Assembly (NCBI GenBank): GCA_017503885.1
Contig: JAFVSF010000158.1
Span: 1-8,072, forward strand
DNA: 8,072 nucleotides
Source of the DNA: Clostridia bacterium
Lineage (GTDB): Bacteria; Bacillota; Clostridia; Christensenellales; Borkfalkiaceae
Reading direction: 5' to 3'
Of this stretch, positions 1 through 5,661 are shown in pieces; position 1 is the stretch's first letter; every line of letters begins with the position of its first letter. The notes beneath the pieces are model-generated. The model had not been told where the DNA came from. It ran no database searches and worked only from the letters and a program-made list of their open reading frames with translations. Position numbers and translations under genes: made by a program.

Positions 1-33
1 ATATCCATTAATTCTCTTCTACTTTTATACTAA

Positions 34-62
34 ATTTTATTGATAATATTTATACGTTGTAA
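34..62 (-). promoter_or_regulatory. Weak candidate promoter for a gene beyond the left edge
   Basis: On the minus strand TTACAA (57-62) is followed by 17 bp and TAAAAT (34-39). A possible ATG lies at 6-8, preceded by a purine-rich GAAGAG, but fewer than three codons are visible. The region is AT-rich and chance matches are likely. Confidence 0.25.
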
Positions 63-121
63 TATTTTGGCGTATATAAGGCTTTGTAATATCAACTAAA
101 AGATATGGCAAAGATACAATC

Positions 122-143
122 AAAAAAAGGGCTTACGCCCTTT
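122..143 (-). terminator. Intrinsic terminator of greA
   Basis: On the minus strand AAAGGGC pairs with GCCCTTT (7 bp) around a GUAA tetraloop, followed by an uninterrupted T-run (seven T beyond the GCCC, counting the stem's own three separately would not change the call). It begins 2 nt after the greA TAA, so greA is the last gene of its transcript. Confidence 0.9.
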
Positions 144-145
144 AA

Positions 146-616
146 TTAGTCTTCTATTGAGACAATTTTAACCTTATATTCACCTTGTGGTGCTTTTACG
201 GTTACTGTTTCGCCTGCTTTTCCACCGATAAGGGCTTTGCCGAGGGGCGATTCATTTGAAATTTTGTTTTTAGAAATATCTGCTTCGGTAGTACCAACGA
301 GTTCGTAAAGGCAAGTTTCATCAAAGTCAATGTCTAAAACCTTAACTTTTTTACCAACTGAAACAATATCCTTTGCTCCACCACTCTTGATAATTTCTGC
401 TATTTTGAGTTTTGCCTCAATTTCAACGATTTCACCTTCGATTCTAGCTTGCTCGTTTTTAGCAGCATCATATTCTGCATTTTCAGAAAGGTCACCAAAG
501 TCTCTTGCAATCTTTATTCTTTCAGTAATTTCAGGACGCTTAACAAACTTAAGTTCGTCAAGTCTTTTTTCAAGTTGTTGGTAACCCTCTTCCGTTAAGA
601 TAACTTTTTCACTCAT
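146..616 (-). CDS. greA: Transcription elongation factor GreA
   Basis: The 156-residue product has the normal GreA length and both domains. The N-terminal coiled coil (about 7-77) enters the polymerase secondary channel and carries the tip motif DFGDLSENAEYDAA (39-52). D42 and E45 correspond to the acidic pair that helps position Mg2+ for cleavage of backtracked RNA. The C-terminal FKBP-like domain ends with SPLGKALIGGKAGETVTV (123-140) and binds the polymerase rim. The ATG at 614-616 follows AAGAGG at 627-632 with a 10-nt spacer. A hairpin ends 29 nt upstream, so there is no room for a separate promoter between them. Expression therefore depends on readthrough or on a promoter inside the preceding gene. 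A strong terminator follows the stop by 2 nt. Confidence 0.97.
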   Translation of the reverse strand: MSEKVILTEEGYQQLEKRLDELKFVKRPEITERIKIARDFGDLSENAEYDAAKNEQARIEGEIVEIEAKLKIAEIIKSGGAKDIVSVGKKVKVLDIDFDETCLYELVGTTEADISKNKISNESPLGKALIGGKAGETVTVKAPQGEYKVKIVSIED

Positions 617-645
617 AAATATATAACCTCTTATTAAGCGAAAGG

Positions 646-679
646 AAACCCGTACCCCGAATTTCGAGGATACGGGTTT
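646..679 (-). terminator. Hairpin between the membrane-protein gene and greA (terminator or attenuator)
   Basis: A 9-bp perfect stem AAACCCGTA / TACGGGTTT carries an inner CCUCG / CGGGG helix (one U-G pair) with loop AAAUU and a single bulged U. It lies 14 nt past the stop of the membrane-protein gene and should end or attenuate its transcript. The T-run on the minus strand is broken (TTTCCTTTC), while the plus side has TTTTT, so minus-strand termination may be partial. Its end is 29 nt from the greA ATG, so it would sit inside any greA leader that starts upstream of it. Confidence 0.65.
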
Positions 680-693
680 TTCCCGCTATTTCA

Positions 694-3600
694 TTATTTT
701 GAAAGAACGTATGTAAAGCCTTTTACACAATCTTCTTCTGCAATCTTTGCTTCTGATGGATAACGGATAAGTCCATTTTCTTTCATCATTTGAGAGATAA
801 GTTTTACAGCTTCTTTACAATCTTCAACGTTCTTAACAGTCATAAACGTCTTTAATCCCGCAGATGCCATTTCTGCATCACAAGCCTTAAGACCTTCTGC
901 ACTGTAGTTAAGGTATAGGTATACTCTATTTCTTCTTAAGAACATCTTCATAAGAAGTTTTTCTTCTACTTCTGCGTCATCTGCGTAAACGTATGATTTT
1001 GCGTGTACTCTTAAAAGTTTATAGAACTCTTCTGGAGTGTCGGCAAGTCTTTCTTTAGATACGCCGTGTTCAAAACCTTCTTGACGGGTTTCTTCAGTAG
1101 CAGACGTAATAACTGCTCTTTGAACTTTCTTAAGACCGTTTACAAGCATTGTCTCTGCAATAAGTTCTTCTGCCTCATCAACGTCGTCTTCGCTTGAAAG
1201 AACAAACTTAACGGCAAGTTTTTCGCCCTTAACTACTTTGTATCCTTTCTTTGCACAATCTTCTAAATCAAGGTTTACTTCAAGTTCAATCTTGTCTTCT
1301 ACAACTTTCATTGCACAAGCAGGAACACTTACTTCTAAACCATAACCAAGGTCATCTGCATCTGCATAGCTGTAAATTTCAGCCTTTAACTCGTCAAATA
1401 CGTGCACTGTATCAAATGCTACAACTGGCTCTTCGATTGGCTTTGAAACTTCAGGAGTAACCTCTACTTCAGGTTCTGGCTTTTCTTCTTTTGCCATTTC
1501 AGCAAGTTTTAAAGCTACGCCTGCAGCGATTGCAGCATTGAGTTTTTCTTCATCGTCTTCTTTATTATTAGCCTCTTCTAAAGCTTTAATCTTATTTAAG
1601 AGTTCTTCGTTTACCTTAGCTTGCTCTTCTGCTCTTGCCTTAGATTCTTCGTCGAATTCTTTTCTAAGTTTTTCTTCAGTTTCAGCTTTTGCCTTTGCTA
1701 TAGCTGCTTCGTAATCAACGTCGCCATCTACGCTTGCAGACTTCATCTCTTCAATACACTTAGCTCTTTCGTCAGCTCTTTCTCTCTTGATGAGTTCGTC
1801 TCTTTCAGCTAAAGACTCTTCGAGTTTTGCTTTTGCTTCTTCAGCCTCTTGCTCGGCTTTTGCTCTTGCTTCATCGTTCTTCTTAGCTTCGTCGATTTCT
1901 CTTATAGCTTGGAGTTTAACTTCTTCAGTCTTTCTCTCTTCTTCTGCTTTCTTTGCTTCGTAACCGAGTTTTTCAGCTTCAATCTTTTCGATATTAGCAT
2001 CTCTTCTAACGTTAAGCGAAGGATCCATCCACATTGCGCCTACACCAGTAGAAACTGTTGCACCAGCGAATTGTTCGTTGAGTTTTTCGTACTCTTCGTT
2101 AGACATCCACTTAGCGTATACTTTTACTTTATGTCTCTTAGTGAGTTCTGAAGCTGCAAATCTTACAGTGCACTTTGAGTCAGCAAACCAACCAAGGAAC
2201 TTGTAGCCCTTTCTGTATGGAGGAGCTGGATGATTGAATTTTTCGTGTAATTTAACTTTGATACAAGAGTTATACTTACCACCATTTGCATTGAATATAA
2301 TCTTGTACTTCCAGTTTCTGATAACTGCAACGAGAATCCAAATAAGGAATAATAATACTACTAGACCTAATAAGCCTAAGATTATGTACTTTGGCCAGTC
2401 GAAAGATGCCTTGCCTTCCGTTGCCATAGCTATTTGTGCTTGGTTTGTAAAATTAGATACGTTGAATGTCATTGTGGAATCTCCCCATTCAATATCGCTG
2501 TAGACAGTGCCTACGTTAGTGTGACAATAACTGAAAGCACAAGTCTTTCCCTTTACTGCCTCAAATTCTTCCGGTTTATTGAACTTTATCGTTATTTTTA
2601 CTGTTATAGGTTCGTCAAACTCTAAAACGCTTAACTTGCCATCTTTAAGTGTTGAAGAAGAAATTGTAAACGTAAAATAGTATTTTAATACTCTTCCGTT
2701 TAAGTAATTTGCAACCTCTTCGCTTAATCCTTGAGTGCCTCTTTCAAGTCTTTCACCCTTTAGTATGAGATAAAGGTTTCTCTCTACTGAAGGAGATGCA
2801 CCCTCTCTCGCTACAAGTACTGCGTCGGAATTGAAACAATCAATTTCGTTTCCGTCTTGATCTATGCGAGTGATAGAAATTACGTAATTAGGATTAGAAC
2901 TATCAACAACTGTGCTCTTTAACTTAAACTCATCTAAAGCAGTGCTTTCTTTTCTGTTACCATTATCGGTAACAACCAAAGCACCGTTACAGAAAGGACT
3001 TGCTTTAAACGCATTTACTATATCACTACCGTATACAACCGTAACAGTTTCGCCTTCAGCATTAACGTATGAATACTGATTTGCACTGTATCCGTTGCAA
3101 ACTGGAGCAGATTCTCCTTCTGGAGTAAGTTTTCCAAAATAACCGGTAAGACAGTCTGCCAAGCCTTTAGCATAATTTACGTAAGCGCTAGTAAGTTTTT
3201 CAGAAGATACTCCGTATTGTCCCTCTAAAGCACTTTCTGCTTCACCTATCGCTCTCTTAACTAACGCTCTATACTCGTTCATAAGAGTTGAAGCTACTTT
3301 AAGGTCGCCTAAGTTTGCATTTTCTAAGCCTACTGGATTACCAGATTTTAAATCTATTTCCGTTTCGTGATACTCACCGTCAGTACTTAAAACGATACCG
3401 TTTACAGTGCCAAGTGATTCGAAAAGTTTAAACGCATCTTCACATTTAGCGATAAGAACCAAAGTTTCTTCTGCTTGCTCTGAACTTAAATCTGCCAGGG
3501 CATGCACTTCTTCGTACGTTCTTTCAAGTGCTGTCTTTAAATCAGCAAAGAGAGCTTCATAGTCTTTAACGATTTGCTTGATAGAAGTTTTTACAGTTTC

Positions 3601-4467
3601 TAAATCAGTCGTTACAGTAAGAATTTGTACAATTTCTTCTTTAACTTTGGCTAACTCTTCTTCCGATACGTCAGTTTCACTTTGGTAAACTTCTTGGTTT
3701 ACGTACGATACGAGGTATTTATCACTAAAGTAATACGACTTAACGTAGTCAAGACGCTTTTCATTTTGCTCAACGAAAAGGTTTAATTCTTCTTGTGCTT
3801 TTTTTACAAAAGCAAGACCGTTTGTTTCGTTCGCTACGAAATCTTCAACCCAAGCGTCTGCTCTTTCCTTCTTATATGGAAGACTTGCAGAACCTTCACT
3901 TTGGTCGTTTTTAAATAACTCGGCTGTAAACGCTTTGTTACCAATTTCGCCCGTTACGTGTTTTGTTGCCAAATCTCTAAGCAACGTATCCACGCTTAAA
4001 TCTAATGATTCTCTTAAACCCGCACTAGTGAAAACGTTTCCGTCGGTCGTATCTACGAATACGTATTCTGAAACGAATTCGTAAGCAACCTCGTATATGC
4101 CGAGAATACCGTTCAAACCATAGTTGCCGTATAAAGAGCCTTCAACAAAGCTAAAGTTTCCATCGTCGAACTCTTCAAGAGTACGCTCTTTCATTCTCTT
4201 AAACGCTTTGCCATCTTCGTCAACAACTACGTCGGAATTGATTAAAGCTATTTGAGCTGTATAATAATCAACCCCATCAGCAAGCTCGGAAATACGGCTT
4301 TCTACGTCAGCTTTACTAGTCGAGCTGTCTACCGTTTGGCCACCAGTCTCGTAAACAACCCTATCTGCCTTTGCTTTTTGCCAAGTTAGACAAGGAATAC
4401 AAGAACAAAGCGATGCAACGGCTACAAACAGAAATATTAAGAATTTCTTGCTCATGCTTTTTAACAT
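694..4467 (-). CDS. Large single-pass membrane protein with InlB-type repeat, coiled coil and duplicated C-terminal domain; function unknown
   Basis: I do not recognise this 1257-residue protein as a named family. In order it has: a signal peptide (1-34, KK then a hydrophobic run, ending AKA); an external part, largely helical at first (to about 440) and then beta-rich (about 460-685); one strong transmembrane helix (694-716) followed by positive residues (RNWKYK); an InlB B-repeat/Listeria-Bacteroides-type unit (721-787: IIFNANGGKYN, then GYKFLGWF, ending VKVYAKW); a long Glu/Lys/Ala-rich coiled coil (824-993); a Pro/Glu/Val linker; and two related domains (1023-1115, 1146-1235). The positive residues after the helix suggest everything from the InlB unit onward is cytoplasmic. 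An ATG two codons upstream (4473) is rejected: the AAGGAG at 4475-4480 is 1 nt from it but 7 nt from the chosen ATG. It probably has its own promoter. A sensor, adhesin or envelope scaffold is possible, but none is demonstrated. Confidence 0.85.
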   Translation of the reverse strand: MLKSMSKKFLIFLFVAVASLCSCIPCLTWQKAKADRVVYETGGQTVDSSTSKADVESRISELADGVDYYTAQIALINSDVVVDEDGKAFKRMKERTLEEFDDGNFSFVEGSLYGNYGLNGILGIYEVAYEFVSEYVFVDTTDGNVFTSAGLRESLDLSVDTLLRDLATKHVTGEIGNKAFTAELFKNDQSEGSASLPYKKERADAWVEDFVANETNGLAFVKKAQEELNLFVEQNEKRLDYVKSYYFSDKYLVSYVNQEVYQSETDVSEEELAKVKEEIVQILTVTTDLETVKTSIKQIVKDYEALFADLKTALERTYEEVHALADLSSEQAEETLVLIAKCEDAFKLFESLGTVNGIVLSTDGEYHETEIDLKSGNPVGLENANLGDLKVASTLMNEYRALVKRAIGEAESALEGQYGVSSEKLTSAYVNYAKGLADCLTGYFGKLTPEGESAPVCNGYSANQYSYVNAEGETVTVVYGSDIVNAFKASPFCNGALVVTDNGNRKESTALDEFKLKSTVVDSSNPNYVISITRIDQDGNEIDCFNSDAVLVAREGASPSVERNLYLILKGERLERGTQGLSEEVANYLNGRVLKYYFTFTISSSTLKDGKLSVLEFDEPITVKITIKFNKPEEFEAVKGKTCAFSYCHTNVGTVYSDIEWGDSTMTFNVSNFTNQAQIAMATEGKASFDWPKYIILGLLGLVVLLFLIWILVAVIRNWKYKIIFNANGGKYNSCIKVKLHEKFNHPAPPYRKGYKFLGWFADSKCTVRFAASELTKRHKVKVYAKWMSNEEYEKLNEQFAGATVSTGVGAMWMDPSLNVRRDANIEKIEAEKLGYEAKKAEEERKTEEVKLQAIREIDEAKKNDEARAKAEQEAEEAKAKLEESLAERDELIKRERADERAKCIEEMKSASVDGDVDYEAAIAKAKAETEEKLRKEFDEESKARAEEQAKVNEELLNKIKALEEANNKEDDEEKLNAAIAAGVALKLAEMAKEEKPEPEVEVTPEVSKPIEEPVVAFDTVHVFDELKAEIYSYADADDLGYGLEVSVPACAMKVVEDKIELEVNLDLEDCAKKGYKVVKGEKLAVKFVLSSEDDVDEAEELIAETMLVNGLKKVQRAVITSATEETRQEGFEHGVSKERLADTPEEFYKLLRVHAKSYVYADDAEVEEKLLMKMFLRRNRVYLYLNYSAEGLKACDAEMASAGLKTFMTVKNVEDCKEAVKLISQMMKENGLIRYPSEAKIAEEDCVKGFTYVLSK

Positions 4468-4474
4468 AGCCATA

Positions 4475-4480
4475 CTCCTT
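4475..4480 (-). promoter_or_regulatory. Ribosome binding site that decides the start of the large membrane-protein gene
   Basis: AAGGAG on the minus strand. It leaves only 1 nt to the first in-frame ATG (4473), 7 nt to the second (4467) and 19 nt to the third (4455). Only the second has normal spacing. Confidence 0.75.
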
Positions 4481-4523
4481 AACTTTTAATGAAACAAACG
4501 ATAATATTGCCCCATTAAATAAA

Positions 4524-4552
4524 TTTATAATAATATAATACCATATTAACAA
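4524..4552 (-). promoter_or_regulatory. Candidate sigma-A promoter of the large membrane-protein gene
   Basis: On the minus strand TTGTTA (4547-4552) is followed by exactly 17 bp and then TATAAA (4524-4529), a fair -35/-10 pair. It would start transcription about 45-50 nt before the ATG at 4467. The background is extremely AT-rich, so chance matches are likely; the correct spacing and position are the main support. Confidence 0.4.
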
Positions 4553-4563
4553 AAATATATCAA

Positions 4564-4600
4564 TAAATTTAAGTAAATTTTTTAAATTTTACGTAAATTT
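4564..4600. promoter_or_regulatory. Four TAAATTT tracts in helical phase (possible curved DNA / UP-like region)
   Basis: TAAATTT starts at 4564, 4574, 4583 and 4594, that is at spacings of 10, 9 and 11 bp, close to one helical turn. Repeats of A/T tracts in phase are a known cause of intrinsic DNA curvature. They lie directly upstream of the candidate -35 at 4547-4552, where curvature or alpha-CTD contacts can raise promoter activity. The surrounding DNA is very AT-rich, which weakens the case. Confidence 0.4.
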
Positions 4601-4601
4601 T

Positions 4602-4619
4602 CTTTCCCTTTAGGGAAAG
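4602..4619. repeat. Small inverted repeat upstream of the large membrane-protein gene
   Basis: CTTTCCC and GGGAAAG form a perfect 7-bp stem with a 4-nt TTTA spacer. A further GGGAAA on the minus strand (4626-4631) could pair with the same TTTCCC. No T-run follows on the minus strand, so it is not a good terminator. It lies about 50 bp upstream of the candidate -35, where an operator could lie, but this is inference. Confidence 0.35.
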
Positions 4620-4731
4620 GCAAATTTTCCCTTTTAAGCCATAGTATTTTTATGTAGATTTTTTATGCTTTTATTACGTGTTTTTGTTAATAATTTACTA
4701 AATTTTTTATCTTTTGGAACGTGTTTTCAAC

Positions 4732-4790
4732 TGTAAAAACACAAAAAGTGCCCCTATAAGTCGATTATCGCCACTTTTTGCTTTTTTACA
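4732..4790 (-). repeat. 59-nt imperfect palindrome, possibly a second terminator
   Basis: On the minus strand the arms are TGTAAAAA / TTTTTACA (outer 8 bp), then a 2x2 internal loop, then CAAAAAGTG / CACTTTTTG (9 bp). Inside these, CGATAA / TTATAG gives 5 of 6 pairs around a TCGAC loop. The inner GTG/CAC stem followed by TTTTTGTGTTTTT resembles a weak bidirectional terminator. The outermost arm can instead pair with the adjacent downstream segment (GTGTTTT / AAAACAC, 4721-4742), giving a mutually exclusive alternative. Function is not shown by sequence alone. Confidence 0.55.
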
Positions 4791-4961
4791 CAAAAAATTC
4801 TCTTTTCTAAATATTTTATAGCAAAGTTTTTAACTTGCATCTCTTAAAATTTTCATATTTTTGCATCTAACATGCTATTTTACGCTTACAAGGTATGGCT
4901 AACAGATAATATATGACACAATACTGCGTCTTAGAACTTTTGTTTTGACAAATTAAATAAA

Positions 4962-4985
4962 AACACCCCGATTACTCGGGGTGTT
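4962..4985 (-). terminator. Intrinsic terminator of the rpsM-rplQ operon
   Basis: A perfect 10-bp stem, AACACCCCGA with TCGGGGTGTT, closes a GUAA tetraloop. On the minus strand it is followed by TTTATTTAATTT. It lies 168 nt after the rplQ stop and just past the candidate structured RNA, so it should define the operon's 3' end. The plus-strand side is also AT-rich, so some bidirectional activity is possible. Confidence 0.88.
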
Positions 4986-5001
4986 ATTTATGAAATAAGT
5001 A

Positions 5002-5152
5002 TTTGAGTGGTTAGTTGCAAGCAAGACAAGGCTCGCAAGCAAATATAGACTTGGTAGACCTTGTTGGTCAGCAACGTGACGTTGCATCCGTGTATTTAGC
5101 CTAACTCTTACAAAGCAGTAATGCAGTATTGCTCCGTAAATAACCTCTCAAA
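5002..5152 (-). ncRNA. Candidate structured RNA (four-way junction) in the rplQ 3' UTR
   Basis: One nucleotide after the rplQ stop codon the minus-strand RNA can form a closed fold. P1 pairs 5141-5152 (TTTGAGAGGTTA) with 5002-5013 (TAACCACTCAAA): 11 pairs and one A.A mismatch. P2 is a hairpin, 5127-5139 with 5108-5120: 12 pairs including two G-U, one A.C mismatch and a 6-nt loop. P3 pairs 5093-5100 with 5039-5045 (7 pairs, one bulge) and encloses hairpins GCAACG/CGTTGC (5071-5085) and GACC/GGTC (5057-5069). P4 is a hairpin 5015-5022 with 5031-5038 (8 pairs, one G-U). Junction linkers are 1, 7, 0 and 1 nt. The G-U pairs and the terminator downstream favour the minus strand. Whether it is a cis element or a processed small RNA cannot be told. 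The lactic-acid-bacterial and Listeria 'L17 downstream element' occupies the same place, but I cannot claim homology. Confidence 0.55.
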
Positions 5153-5153
5153 A

Positions 5154-5657
5154 TTAGATGAGTTCAATAATAGCTACAGGAGCTGCATCGCCACGTCTTT
5201 CACCGAGTTTATAAATTCTGGTGTATCCGCCACGTTGTCCAAGTTCTTCAGCTCTTTGAGCATATTTAGGAGCGATTTCATCGAAAATCTTTTCGATAAG
5301 TGGGTGTTGAACGCCCTCTGTTCTTGCTTTGAAATCAGCCATAGTTTCCTTACCTCTTTGTTCTTGGATATCGTAAGTAAGGCTAATAATCTTTCTTCTT
5401 GCAGCAAGCTTTTTAGCTCCGTCTTTATACATTTTTGTAGTTACTTCTTTACCTTTCTTGTCTTTAGTGGTAACGGTTGTTTCAACAACGTCCTCAAAAG
5501 AGTTCATAGCAAGAGTGATAATTTTCTCTACGTACGGTCTGAGTTCTTTGGCTCTTCCTAAAGTAGTTTCAATCCTGCCATACCATAAAAGATTAGAAGC
5601 TTGATTTCTTAAAACCGCCATTCTTTGTGTGGTGGTCATACCTAATTTACCTGGCAT
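5154..5657 (-). CDS. rplQ: 50S ribosomal protein L17, long form
   Basis: The N-terminal MPGKLGMTTTQRMAVLRNQ, the RIETTLGRAKELR block (28-40) and the C-terminal GGYTRIYKLGERRGDAA (143-159) are diagnostic of L17, a 23S rRNA binder near the peptide exit tunnel. At 167 residues it is about 45-50 longer than the ~120-residue B. subtilis protein. The extra sequence falls in two places: a Thr/Lys/Val-rich stretch at about 52-80 and a second at about 96-118. Long L17 proteins of this kind occur in many Clostridia as far as I recall, so this looks lineage-typical and not a fusion. The AAGGAGG at 5667-5673 lies in the end of rpoA, with a 9-nt spacer to ATG. This is the last protein gene of the operon; a structured 3' region follows at once. 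Confidence 0.97.
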   Translation of the reverse strand: MPGKLGMTTTQRMAVLRNQASNLLWYGRIETTLGRAKELRPYVEKIITLAMNSFEDVVETTVTTKDKKGKEVTTKMYKDGAKKLAARRKIISLTYDIQEQRGKETMADFKARTEGVQHPLIEKIFDEIAPKYAQRAEELGQRGGYTRIYKLGERRGDAAPVAIIELI

Positions 5658-5661
5658 TTTC

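Larger units (their letters stand above)
4468..5153. other. Intergenic region without a convincing protein gene
   Basis: About 690 bp separate rplQ from the next gene. It contains the structured rplQ 3' UTR and terminator on the right. On the left are a 59-nt palindrome, a short hairpin, phased AAATTT tracts, a candidate promoter and a ribosome binding site. In 4791-4961 I see nothing beyond AT-rich sequence. The longest frames there are about 14-16 codons, with no ribosome binding site. Confidence 0.8.

Noticed and set aside
1..8. Possible gene start ATG GAT at the left edge (minus strand)
   Set aside because: Fewer than three codons are visible and the upstream ribosome binding site is weak, so no gene is called.
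1621..2151. Plus-strand frames of 63 and 100 codons rich in Phe, Ser and Leu
   Set aside because: They are antisense to the Glu/Lys-rich coiled coil of the large gene, whose codons read as Phe/Ser/Leu on the other strand.
4468..4473. Two-codon longer start (MAM) for the large membrane-protein gene
   Set aside because: The ribosome binding site would be 1 nt from this ATG, too close for initiation; the ATG at 4467 has a normal 7-nt spacer.
4945..4950. Perfect TTGACA on the plus strand
   Set aside because: No -10 element lies at 16-18 bp (the GC-rich terminator stem is there) and there is no plus-strand gene to serve.
4953..5087. 44-codon minus-strand frame after rplQ (starts MQRHVADQQG, with a hydrophobic middle)
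   Set aside because: It has no ribosome binding site, begins inside a predicted stem and reads straight through the terminator hairpin. The RNA fold explains the sequence better.
5002..5152. tRNA or transposon-like element as the explanation for the inverted arms after rplQ
   Set aside because: The 12-nt arms could be read as terminal inverted repeats. However, no target duplication is visible, the arm begins exactly after a conserved L17 C-terminus, and the interior is filled with well-ordered hairpins. No tRNA T-arm or anticodon arm pattern fits either. Genome-wide copies would reopen the mobile-element idea.
5121..5561. 146-codon plus-strand frame
   Set aside because: It is antisense to rplQ, which is certain, has no ribosome binding site and encodes a Ser/Phe/Cys-rich sequence typical of a shadow frame.
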